A stretch of 64,000 nucleotides of DNA from Leguminivora glycinivorella (taxonomy: Eukaryota; Arthropoda; Insecta; Lepidoptera; Tortricidae). The position numbers were made by a program, and so were the translations under genes. Positions 55,723-64,000 of this stretch are shown here, piece by piece. Position 1 is the stretch's first letter, and each line of letters starts with the position of its first letter. Below the pieces are notes generated by a model that searched no databases, was not told the origin of the DNA, and saw only the letters and a list, made by a program, of their open reading frames with translations. The stretch spans positions 10,242,880 through 10,306,879 of the forward strand of contig NC_062982.1 in NCBI RefSeq assembly GCF_023078275.1. The letters run 5' to 3'.

Positions 55723-57045
55723 TTGTGGGGCTATATTCCAAAATCATTAATGAATAATTACAGACCAATAGCTTTGTTACCTGTGTTTTCAAAAGTGATC
55801 GAGAAATTTATATATAATAATCTAAATAATTATTTTGAAACCAAAAATTTATTCGCACAAGAACAAAAAGGATTCCGAAAGCACAAATCAATAAATATGG
55901 CAATCTATGACTTACTGAACATTATCATGAGCAATATAGATAATAAGGTACCCGTGTCTGCTCTCTACATGGATATGACCAAAGCGTTCGATTTTGTTGA
56001 TCATAAAATACTATTGACTAAATTATACAGATATGGAATCCGAGGAAACGTTTATAGTTTAATTGAATCTTACCTATCCGGGAGAAAGCAATTTACCCAA
56101 CTGGACTATATATGCGTCAAGTCAAAAAACCAAATTACTGCTCTATCCGATCTTAGGGAAATAAAAGCAGGCGTCCCACAAGGTAGTGTTTTAGGACCAC
56201 TCTTATTTCTCATTTATATAAATGATTTCCCTTTAGCTATCGAGGAACCCATGATTCTCTTTGCCGATGATAGTACCGTCATATTCACTGGAGAAGACTT
56301 ACTGACATACGAAACAAAAATAAACAATTGTTTAAAATCCCTTATTCATTGGCTTAACAGTAACAATCTTTGTATTAATTTGGACAAAACAAAAATAATG
56401 CACTTTAAACAAAGAACAGACAAAGTGACGGATTTAAACGTATCCTACAAGGGACATATAATTGATGAAACTGACGTAACAAAATTCTTAGGATTAAGCT
56501 TAGATAATAAATTAACATGGAAGTATCAAATTGACAATATATGTAAGAAACTTAGTACATTTTCATATACGCTTTATCACCTTAGAAAGGTAGTAAACCA
56601 ATCTGCTGTCCTAACCTCCTATCACGCGTACGTCACGTCAACTTTAAGATATGGTTTAATTTTCTGGGGAAACTCAACAGACAGAGATTTAGCATTTATA
56701 AGTCAAAAGAAATGTATACGTTCAATGTGTGGCAGAAACAAATTTGAACCATGTAAAGATTTATTCACTGAATTAAGAATTTTAACTCTTCCATCCCTAT
56801 ATATATATGAAACAGCATTATATGTCAAAACGAATATAGGACAATACACAAAATTTAACAGTGCTCGTAAAGTTGACAATATAAAAAACAAATTGTATAA
56901 GACAGCACTTCTATCAAAAAGTATATTTGGAATGGAACCTCGAATTTATAATAACTTACCAGATAACATACGAAGACTACAGGACGTGAATATATTCAAA
57001 AAAGATCTTTTAATTTTCTTGTTAATAAGGCTTATTATTCCATAA
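55723..57045 (+). pseudogene. LINE B reverse transcriptase, 5'-truncated
   Basis: An intact 440-codon frame covering almost all of a non-LTR reverse transcriptase: NNYRPIALLPVFSKVIEKFI (finger), YMDMTKAFDFVDHKILLTKL (motif A Asp), AGVPQGSVLGPLLFLIYIND (motif B), ILFADDSTVIF (motif C, FADD) and FLGLSLDNKLTWKYQI (thumb start). The catalytic Asp residues are present. The endonuclease and ORF1 are missing, so the copy is 5'-truncated; the first MWGYIPKS codons probably include flanking sequence. It belongs to the jockey/CR1-like lineage and clearly differs from LINE A. It lies in the pip intron on the strand opposite to that gene. Confidence 0.88.
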
Positions 57046-57359
57046 AAGAATATCTAGATGACTGTGACATACAAAATATCAATTAGAAAGTAATGTATAA
57101 TGACTATTTTTTGTATTTAATTGTAAATCTTTATTTAATTTTAATTGTGTCTATTTATTTGAATTGTAATTTTAATTCTGACTAATTGTAATTTATTAAT
57201 TTTATATTATTCATTTGCTCTCGTGCCTCTCGTCCCTTTTGACATTTGTATGCCAACCGGCAAAACATAGTTTGTTCAGACCATTCATAGACCTAAGACC
57301 TAATTATGTACCTATTTTTTACAAATAAAGCATTCTGATTCTGATTCTGATTCTGATTC
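57046..57359 (+). mobile_element. LINE B 3' UTR and (ATTCTG)n tail
   Basis: A/T-rich 3' UTR leading to 'acaaataaagcattctgatt' and an ATTCTG hexamer array (57,332-57,359). A short-period tail is typical for CR1-like target-primed insertion. A snap-back MITE follows without any gap. Confidence 0.75.
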
Positions 57360-57488
57360 AGCACGGGAAGCATGATGGTCGCGCGATAGACGATAAAATA
57401 GCAGGCCGTCCCTATCGCACTCTTTGTAAGTGCGATAGGGACGGCCTGATATTTTATCGTCTATCGCGCGACCATGCTTCCCGTGCTG
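57359..57488. mobile_element. 130-bp near-perfect snap-back MITE
   Basis: Arms of about 58 nt (GCACGGGAAGCATGATGGTC, GCGCGATAGACGATAAAATA, then GCAGGCCGTCCCTATCGCAC) and their complement surround a 9-nt loop. Other copies: 62,309-62,432 and half of one at 59,368-59,420; a diverged piece lies at about 38,565-38,630. Confidence 0.85.
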
Positions 57489-57807
57489 CTGTAAGTTTTT
57501 ACCGCGGTATTTTAATAACAATAAAAAAGCAACTAATACAGTAAGCAATTTGAACAAGTCTTCTATATTTTACCTATTTGAGGTAGTACTTATTGAGTAG
57601 CAAAGATGAAGTTAAACACCTATCTGCAAAAACTTCAGTATAAAGGCGCGAGTAAAAGCTCGTTTATAAATTGGCCCTAGTAAAAACAAACTATGATCGA
57701 GCATCGGATCGCTTCCTCGACGCCTGCGAATTACACGGTTTTTTCGCATGCGTCCGCGCAGCCAGTTAACGGGTGCGCACGTGACCATTGTACCCATTCA
57801 TTGACAC

Positions 57808-58331
57808 TAGAGATGTCGTGAGTATTCGGCAACTTGGCCGAATAACATTTAATATTCGGCTGCATACCAAATATGTATATTTTCGAGCCGAATCTACAAT
57901 ATTAACGATCAAAGAAGGATTCAGGAAAGTCGTGAAATACGACGAGTCAATTATTCGTTTTATGAGCAATTGTTGATTTAGGGCAAGTTGCATCAACCAT
58001 ATTTGACAGTCACATGATCGTCACACAGCAGAGGTCTATGGAACTTCCCATACAATAAAATTAAACAAACGCTTTAACGGTGACAGACGGTTTGGTGCAA
58101 CCGGCCCTTAATAAAAATTATGGATTCGATTTAATGGACTCTAACTAGGTACATTCATCAGTTCTGTGCAAAAAAATTAATGTGCAAAAACGAATAGTTT
58201 TCACACCTACTAAATGTGAAGTTTTTTATCATGCCAAATATATGGTAGTACCTAGTGAGCCGAAAGATGGGGCTAAGAATATTTATTATTAGGTTCCTAT
58301 TCGGCCAAAACTACTAGTCGGGGCATCTCTA
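57808..58331. mobile_element. MITE with TAGAGATG ends and TATTCGGC motifs
   Basis: Ends TAGAGATGTCGTGAGTATTC and (complement) TAGAGATGCCCCGACTAGTA are inverted; TATTCGGC repeats inside. A second MITE is nested at 57,981-58,107. Confidence 0.65.
57978..58110. mobile_element. nested Harbinger-like MITE with TTA duplication
   Basis: Inverted ends GGGCAAGTTGCATCAACCAT and (complement) GGGCCGGTTGCACCAAACCG, bounded by TTA on both sides (57,978-57,980 and 58,108-58,110). Confidence 0.75.
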
Positions 58332-58631
58332 AACGATACACTGATCGATGAACATTCTTCGTGACATCCACGAAGACGCGTGCTCTAGTTCGTAAATTCA
58401 TACTATTAAAGGATATTTTTGACAAATCCTCGCGTCATCCTGAATCACACAATCTGAACACGGCCATTTAATTGAGCAGGTGAACAAGGGGTCATACATT
58501 GAGCCTACCTCCGGAAAAAATGGGGATGGAGCGATCGGGAATGTAGCGAATGCGGATGCCCAAAGCAAACTGTTCGGCATATTGTCCTTCAGTGTACAAA
58601 CTTGGAGGAGTTGGAGGAATGTAAATTTAAA

Positions 58632-59150
58632 TGACCGGTCTGGCTCAGTCGGTAGTGACCCTGCCTGCTAAGCCGCGGTCCTGGGTTCAAATCCCGGTAA
58701 GGGCATTTATTTGTGTGATAAGCACAGATATTTGTTCCTGAGCCATGGATGTTTTCATATTTATTTCATATTTCATATTTATTTATTCCAATCTATCGGC
58801 ACTGACAGATTAACCTTACGTGCTAATTGGCATTATATATTACTCTGTCTAACATGCATTAATGACTATTAATAAGTTACAAATGATACATCAATAATTA
58901 ATTAACAATATCAAATTTAAATACAATTAAAATATACCAATTAAATATTAAAACAATGTCATAATGTACAATTAGAATTCAATAATAATTTAATAAATAA
59001 TAATAAATAATTTTCTATGTAATAAGTATATAAGTATGTGTAAGTATTTATCTATTTAAGTATGTATATCGTCGCTTAGCACTCATAGTACAAGCTTTGC
59101 TTAGTTTGGGGCTGTTGATCTGTGTAAGTGTCCCCAATATTTATTATTAG
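58632..59150 (+). mobile_element. tRNA-headed SINE split by an insertion
   Basis: The head has box A TCTGGCTCAGTCGGT and box B GGTTCAAATCC. The body to 'atggatgttttc' (58,756) matches the 5806 copy and resumes at about 59,015 with 'gtaataagtatataagtatg', 'cgtcgcttagcactcatagt' and 'gtgtaagtgtccccaatatt'. Between (58,757-59,014) lies A/T-rich sequence starting with a CATATTTATTT run, looking like a reverse LINE 3' end. Confidence 0.75.
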
Positions 59151-59367
59151 GTATTATTATTTATTAGATTATGAACTAGTTATTACAGTGTGTTGTAGTC
59201 TTAATTGCCATACGATAAATAGATTGGATGCTGGGATTTCACTCATACACAACATATTGGAGCGCGTAGCTGGGCGACCAGTGTTTTATGAGCTTCGCAG
59301 CTTTTCAGCATTTACTTTTCAAACCAACTTCAGACAGGCAAGCATTTTGCCAATGCGCACTTGCCAA

Positions 59368-59420
59368 TAGTGCGATAGGGAAGGCCTGATATTTTATCAC
59401 TTATCGCGCGACCATGCTTA
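59368..59420 (+). mobile_element. half copy of the snap-back MITE
   Basis: TGCGATAGGGAAGGCCTGAT then TTATCGCGCGACCATGCTTA equals the right arm only of the family at 57,359 and 62,309. Confidence 0.7.
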
Positions 59421-59781
59421 TACGCCTGACCCTTTAGCACAACAAGGTAACGCGCGACAAGGTAAGTTGTGCTAAAGGGGCTGATGTGAATAGAATGGCA
59501 CTTCAACATGATAACGATCTGTCAGTGTCAATAGGGATGTTTCTTCAAACAAAAACATATTATTTGAAACAGCCCGTATATTGTATTCGGATATATAATT
59601 TTACGTTAAATTATAATTAAAGATCGAATTGGGGCGTGGTAATTACTGAGTCAAAACTACATATTTTTCCTACATGCAGTTTTAGGCTAGTAATACAGTT
59701 CAGAGTTTGCGAATATAAATTGTCCGGTCATTGACCTTTTATAGGTCATAGATAAGTTTGAAGACTAACTGCCCTACCAAA

Positions 59782-60350
59782 TTATTTATTATTTATTTAT
59801 TTATTAGTAAAAACATGTTTACATGACATTACAGTAAAACCAATGCGTCACGAAACTTAGATAACAAAAAAGAGAGAAAATAAAGAGAACAATAATAAAA
59901 ATAAAATTAAACAATGATGGATTTGGGCGATGACGTCACAGCGTGGCTCCGTTGCGTCGTTTGCCCCGGAACCGCCGAAAAACCACACCTTTCGGCCAGA
60001 AGTCTGCGCTCGCAATGGTGTCCTGCAGCGGCCGCGGCACGCGCACAACGAACGAGCTGAAGTGCACGTAGTGACGCGACTGCAGCTGTTGCACCCTCAG
60101 CGTGTAGCTAGTCTTCCGGCGAACGTAGTCCACCACCTCGTCGGAAACGGCGGAGTAATGCAGGCGTGACACGTAGAGCGCCCTACTCGGTGTGGCAATC
60201 CGTAGACCAGAATTCACCGGTTCCGCAGAGCCACACATAGTCTTACGAGCCGCTCTGCGCGCCTTGCTCTTCTTTTCCACCAATATGAACCCCTCTTCAT
60301 CCACATTGGTGCGGGAAGTATTTTCCTTGGCATTATAATATAACATTTAG
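59782..60350 (-). pseudogene. LINE ORF1-like remnant (136 residues) with own 3' tail
   Basis: A frame at 60,346-59,936 reads DEEGFILVEKKSKARRAAR, SRALYVSRLHYSAVSDEVVD, YVRRKTSYTLRVQQLQSRHY and SFVVRVP, ending FWPKGVVFRRFRGKRRN. This style (LYVSRL … V-x-YV-x-x-KT … SFVVR-(V/I)-P … FWP-x-GV-x-FRRFRG) is what I recall from C-termini of lepidopteran LINE-associated ORF1 proteins. Directly after the stop come about 100 bases and an (AATA)n tail at 59,782-59,805, with no endonuclease or RT in between. It is therefore either an internally deleted LINE or a short element of its own. Confidence 0.6.
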
Positions 60351-60479
60351 TCTTTTTGTGGGCCACCCTCAAATAGTTATAGGTAACTGAGTTTCTTTTT
60401 TTCTTCTTTAGTCCTTTGTATTTTTTTATAATCAATAAAGAATAAGCAAATATAAGTGATAAGTCAAGTTCACATCAGT

Positions 60480-62095
60480 AACTATTCACAAACACTTTGT
60501 AAGGTAAGTGCTTGCGAATAGTTTTCCTAATGACGGTAGGCGGACACTTTAACTGAGTCCTCACGACTCATGAGGTGCTGTTCATAGTCTATGCGCACTG
60601 GTATAATTTCGCCGGCTATGCGATTCTTTCCGGCTTGCTTGATTGCTCACTCAGAATTTCGTGCGAAACTGTTTTTTGCGCTAGTACATGCTTGGAATAG
60701 AAATGCTAGGAATTTTAGATGAGAGAGATATGTCTTCGTCTCTCAATTAGGTTTTAACTTTTAAGGCTGCTTTCAAAAAAAAACGTCAAAATAATGTAAA
60801 ATTGATAGTTTTAGTCGGTGAAATACTACACTTTCCGTTATCCAATAGATTTATTTAATTCAAGTTCCAGTTAGAGCATCTTATTATCTTGATTTTTATA
60901 AGACTGGATTTTTGAAAACTAACTCACTAAATTAATTATGAATTTTCTCTAATGCACGTTTAGAAAAACGCACGTATAGAGCTGAATCAGTCGATCTTAT
61001 TTGTAAAATTTGGACAATTTTGAATATTAAAACAGGTAAATTTATAATTCGTATATCCTGTACCACAATCATTTCAGACTAGATTTTTATTTTAAGTTTT
61101 TGAAAAAGAGTAAACTAGCCTAAGGCGAATTCAATTTTTTCAGAAATTACCTAAAATTAAGTGACAATTTCTTTGAAAATCTACATCACATCGAAGTAAG
61201 TTTTGTACTAAATTAATCTGCAACGTTTACTTAAATTGCTGTTATGCCTTAGTGATTATAAATTGCTATTATTGATTTTTGCCAATTTTTTGAAAACGAG
61301 CCTTCACCGGTACAATTATTACCAGTTTTGGACATTTTCTCATATTTTGTTAGACCAAGTCAAAAAAGTCCTATAATGTGATATATATTTATAAACTACT
61401 CGCAAAGCCCTTTAATTTGATACTACACACGGTATGATCGAGCGCTCGGTTGCGATTTCACTATTTTTAACACGAAAGCCCTCTTAAATCATACCTAACA
61501 AATAATTTTCAGAGTCCCCGAAACGGTTTTCAATCCAATAATGAATATTTCAAAATTGATTTGGCAAGTAATCAGAACTATTTAATTTATGATGAAGTAA
61601 TTATCATTAATCTACTGTATTTAAATTTAATGCCATAAGCCCTAAAGTATCAAATGATAATAATTTTTATTTTAATGATGATAATAAAACTGTAAGTAAG
61701 CAAAGTCAATAATTACGATCATCCTAGAGTTAAATAGAGTAATCTATTGGAACATAACAATAAAAAAACATAGTTAATGAAGTGGTCCAGACTCGATCGA
61801 AAACCACCAGGCGGTCTTGTTCAGTTCTAAGGTAATATTCTGGTAAAGGTAATTACTTTTGTAGTAGGTACAGCTAATGCAACGGGGCATGTCACTGTCC
61901 ATTAATAAAATTAACTGATGGATATGAAGCAACCAGTAATGCAGTTTATCAAAGAAATTGACAAACTATGTATCTTAGTACCCTAGTACATTACTCGATG
62001 CACGGGCAGGCTACAGTACCTATGTGTACTTTGCAAAGACAAAACGTTGGTAACTAAGTGGTCGACTGTATGTGGTCGTTTGGTGGACTATGGCG
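60480..62095. other. unassigned intronic stretch
   Basis: AT-rich; no supported feature. Confidence 0.45.
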
Positions 62096-62157
62096 GAATT
62101 GAGCCGCGTCGCATCGAGTTCCCATACATTTTGAATACGACTCGACGCGGCTCGATT
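62096..62157. repeat. small hairpin with GAGCCGCGTCG arms
   Basis: GAATTGAGCCGCGTCGCATC pairs with GACGCGGCTCGATTC across a short loop. Probably a MITE core. Confidence 0.55.
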
Positions 62158-62308
62158 CTGTCTTAATGGACGCAGTTTCATAAGATATGCAGAAAGCGAA
62201 ATTAACTAGGCACGACTCGGCTCTGCTTTACACTGTCCACTTTTAGGCACTATGAATGTGAACATTTGAGGAATAAGAATATCTCCTCATATATCGTGTC
62301 AAGCCCTG

Positions 62309-62432
62309 GCAGGCAATTATGGTCGCGCGATAAATGATAAAACATCTGGCCGTCCCTATCGCACTTACTAATAGTGCGATAGGGACGGCCTGATATTTTA
62401 TCGTCTATCGCGCGACCATGCTACCCGTGCTG
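62309..62432. mobile_element. snap-back MITE, second full copy
   Basis: Arms GGTCGCGCGATAAATGATAA … GGCCGTCCCTATCGCAC and their complement with a 12-nt loop. It ends precisely at the 5' head of the next SINE. Confidence 0.85.
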
Positions 62433-62755
62433 GTAGCCTAGCGGTAAGTACGTGCGACTTTCGTTTCGATGGTCGCGGGTTCGAACCCCGGCTCGCACCA
62501 ATGAGTTTTTCGGAATTTATGTGCGAAATGTCATTTGATATTTGCCAGTCGCTTTTCGGTGAAGGAAAAACATCGTGAGGAAACCGGATTAATTCCAATA
62601 AGGTCTAGTTTACCCTTCGGTTTGGAAGGTCAGATGGCAGTCGCTTTCGTAAAAACTAGTGCCTACGTCAAATCTTGGGATTAGTTGTCAAAAGCGGACC
62701 CTAGCCTCCCATGAGCCGTAGCAAATGCCGGGATAACGCAAGATGATATCGTCTC
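62433..62755 (+). mobile_element. second SINE family, tRNA-derived, full length
   Basis: The head GGTAGCCTAGCGGTAAGT serves as box A and GGTTCGAACCCCGGC as box B; then 'aaaaacatcgtgaggaaacc', 'ggaaggtcagatggcagtcg' and 'ccatgagccgtagcaaatgc'. This is a widespread lepidopteran SINE body by recognition. It differs from the family at 5806. Confidence 0.8.
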
Positions 62756-62949
62756 AGATCCTGCAAAAGCCGAGAGAAACCTTGCGATTAGACGACGTAC
62801 ATATTTTACGCTCTTATTGCGCAGACGCAAACACAAAGCTTTTCCTGCCGGATTTCGCCGATTCTTTTAACCACGAGAATCGAATTTGAGCATTTCTTTT
62901 TTTTTGCTAATAATTTTTTTTTATTGTTTTAGCGAATTTAAGGTCAATT

Positions 62950-63142
62950 GTACTCAGAATCACGAGTACTTTCAATCTCACTGGGAGACAAAGTGTCCCA
63001 GAATTTCCATACATTTTTGTTACTTTCCTCCTTTGTTACGCCATACAACATGTACGGAAAATGGTAACAAATTATGAAAAAATCGTATGGGACAATTTTT
63101 TTAACTACTAGGATTGAAAAGGCTAGTAATTCTGAGTAGAAA
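62950..63142. mobile_element. MITE with TACTCAGAAT ends
   Basis: Left TACTCAGAATCACGAGTACT then TTTCAATC pairs with the complement near 63,108-63,142. The loop contains a second pairing around GTTACTTTCC/GGTAACAAA. It lies 170 bp from the pip exon at 63.3 kb. Confidence 0.65.
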
Positions 63143-63221
63143 TAGCATTTTTTTTTTCAAAAATATCACACATCATAAAAGTGGCACAAAAAAGAAATGC
63201 TCATTTAATCAATTGCATTAG

Positions 63222-63266
63222 CGTCTTTAGATTGATAGACATAAGCGTCTTTAGATTGATAGAGAA
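63222..63266 (+). repeat. 22-bp tandem duplication
   Basis: 'gcgtctttagattgatagac' followed by 'ataagcgtctttagattgat': two adjacent copies. Confidence 0.75.
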
Positions 63267-63311
63267 ACTTCGAATTTCGATTTTCCCAAGCTCGAACTAT
63301 GAAACATTTAC

Positions 63312-63468
63312 CTTCTTCAACCAAGCTGGGTCCGGCAGCGGCAGGTCGGGAAACGCGCGTTTCCTCTCCACGTAGTACCACGGCGCCCGCACGTAGTAGT
63401 ACCACGAGATGACGCGCTCCACCGGGTCCCGCACCACGTTCACGTAGATCGGAGATGGGTAGCCGTAC
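63312..63468 (-). CDS. pip: pipe/HS2ST-like sulfotransferase, exon with 3'-phosphate-binding loop
   Basis: The exon begins after acceptor TTCCAG with G completing a codon from an upstream exon outside the window. It reads YGYPSPIYVNVVRDPVERVI, SWYYYVRAPWYYVERKRAFP and DLPLPDPAWLKK, ending on a codon boundary at donor GTAAAT. The core VNVVRDPVERVISWYYYVR is the 3'-phosphate-binding motif of PAPS-dependent sulfotransferases (R-D-P-x-x-R-x-x-S), contacting the 3'-phosphate of the sulfate donor. The long YYVERKRAFPDLPLPDPAWL segment instead of the HS2ST-type DDYRPG loop points to Pipe rather than Hs2st. The N-terminal membrane anchor and 5'-PSB exons must lie beyond the right edge. Confidence 0.9.
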
Positions 63469-63506
63469 CTGGAACGTTTAAAGCATCTTTTAAAACTGGT
63501 GAAATA

Positions 63507-63699
63507 ATAAATTGAAATAGATATCATACGCGAAAGAAAAATCGGCAAGGCCCGCTGGTGGCCGAGCCGGGAATCGAACCCGGGTCTTCAGCTTACGCGG
63601 CTAAGGGTCCCCCCACACGTGGGGGGACCCTAACGTCTTTACCACTAGACCACACGCCCGCCAATTTTTCTTTCGTGTATGATATCTATTTCAATTTAT
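63507..63699 (-). repeat. tRNA-like sequence enclosed in 40-nt inverted arms
   Basis: Outer arms 63,507-63,546 and 63,660-63,699 are inverted with 38 of 40 bases matching (core TTGAAATAGATATCATAC). Between them, on the reverse strand, is a tRNA-like sequence with box A GTGGTCTAGTGGTAAAG and box B GGGTTCGATTCCCGG. Inside lies GGGTCCCCCC … GGGGGGACCC (63,605-63,630) flanked by TAA on both sides. No normal anticodon arm remains, so it is not a functional tRNA gene. Confidence 0.8.
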
Positions 63700-63744
63700 A
63701 ATTTATATATAGTAGTGTGACTACTTGAAAAAAGAACAAATGAA

Positions 63745-64000
63745 AAAATATTCAAAAAATAATTTTATTTGTTCCCTAGTTGTATGCTGGTGAAATAAGT
63801 TTAGGTATAAGAAACTAAGACTAAACTTAAAAGCTAGCTAATGTCTAAAATAGGCCCTTGAAGCATTGTACCAAGGATACTGGCGACATTTCCTCGCTGT
63901 ATCGCAATACTATACGTTGTGCGAGGAAGTCGCTAACTCTTCGGTCACCAGTTACCTCAACCAGATGCTTTGCGATTTCTATGAACAACTTGTTCGCACT
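63745..64000 (-). repeat. LINE 3'-region fragment at the window edge
   Basis: Shares 'aaaataggcccttgaagcat', 'gcgacatttcctcgctgtat' and 'cgttgtgcgaggaag' with 30,845-31,065, and continues past the window. Confidence 0.55.

Larger units (their letters stand above)
42556..63311 (-). other. pip: 20.8-kb pip intron
   Basis: Inferred intron between donor GTAAAT at 63,311 and acceptor TTTCAG at 42,556. It holds LINE A with its nested insertions, LINE B, SINEs and MITEs. Stretches with no feature recognised include 50,980-52,140, 53,930-55,640 and 60,480-62,090. Confidence 0.75.

Noticed and set aside
63548..63660. Functional tRNA (Glu-like) gene with intron
   Set aside because: The anticodon arm is replaced by a GGGTCC palindrome and unrelated sequence, and the whole is enclosed in inverted arms.
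1..64000. CRISPR array, prokaryotic operon or rRNA genes
   Set aside because: No regularly spaced identical repeats with unique spacers, no operonic gene packing; splice sites and repeat types are eukaryotic.

Overview
The window looks like a nuclear genomic segment of a moth or butterfly (Lepidoptera). Short GC-rich exons with canonical GT/AG splice sites sit in long AT-rich non-coding DNA. That DNA is crowded with tRNA-headed SINEs, many terminal-inverted-repeat MITEs, Helitron-like pieces and CR1/jockey-type LINEs of types familiar from lepidopteran genomes. No prokaryotic gene, CRISPR array or rRNA is seen. Repeat family names rest on terminal structure, since no search could be run.

Two host genes are supported, and they converge. 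On the + strand is a glycogen-targeting regulatory subunit of protein phosphatase 1 (PPP1R3 type, closest to insect Gbs-76A). A GC-rich promoter and first exon (10.4-11.0 kb) is separated by a 22-kb intron from one large exon (33,097-34,725) carrying the PP1-docking KIVRF motif and a CBM21 glycogen-binding domain. On the - strand are the last four exons of a pipe/heparan sulfate 2-O-sulfotransferase gene, at 63,468-63,312, 42,555-42,431, 40,291-40,137 and 39,010-38,781. All three splice junctions keep frame; the 5' exons lie beyond the right edge. The largest pip intron is 20.8 kb.

Next to two pip exons lie tandem, partial, decaying copies of those same exons. Two copies of the 155-nt exon keep the splice donor, one of them with a 35-codon open frame. 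The Drosophila pipe locus is known for alternatively spliced sulfotransferase exons, so these may be relics or a young attempt at the same architecture.

Layout: 1-10.4 kb upstream repeats (nested MITEs, a full SINE, RTE and Helitron-like remnants); 10.4-11.0 kb promoter and exon 1; 11-33 kb Gbs-76A intron with a 121-bp tandem array of 242-bp higher order, a 990-bp long-TIR element, two near-identical Helitron-like copies and a 165-bp tandem duplication; 33-35.9 kb terminal exon and 3' UTR; 38.8-42.6 kb pip 3' exons, pseudo-exons and several hairpins; 42.6-63.3 kb pip intron. That intron holds a nearly complete LINE (43.6-51 kb, - strand) split by a 2.0-kb TA-flanked DNA transposon that itself contains a composite MITE, then a second, 5'-truncated LINE (55.7-57.4 kb), a LINE ORF1-like remnant, SINEs and snap-back MITEs.

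The most interesting structures are the pip pseudo-exons, a composite two-palindrome MITE whose loop lies in opposite orientations in different copies, the precise transposon-in-LINE insertion, and a tRNA-like sequence enclosed by 40-nt inverted arms with a tiny GGGTCC-type palindrome inserted at a TAA duplication.
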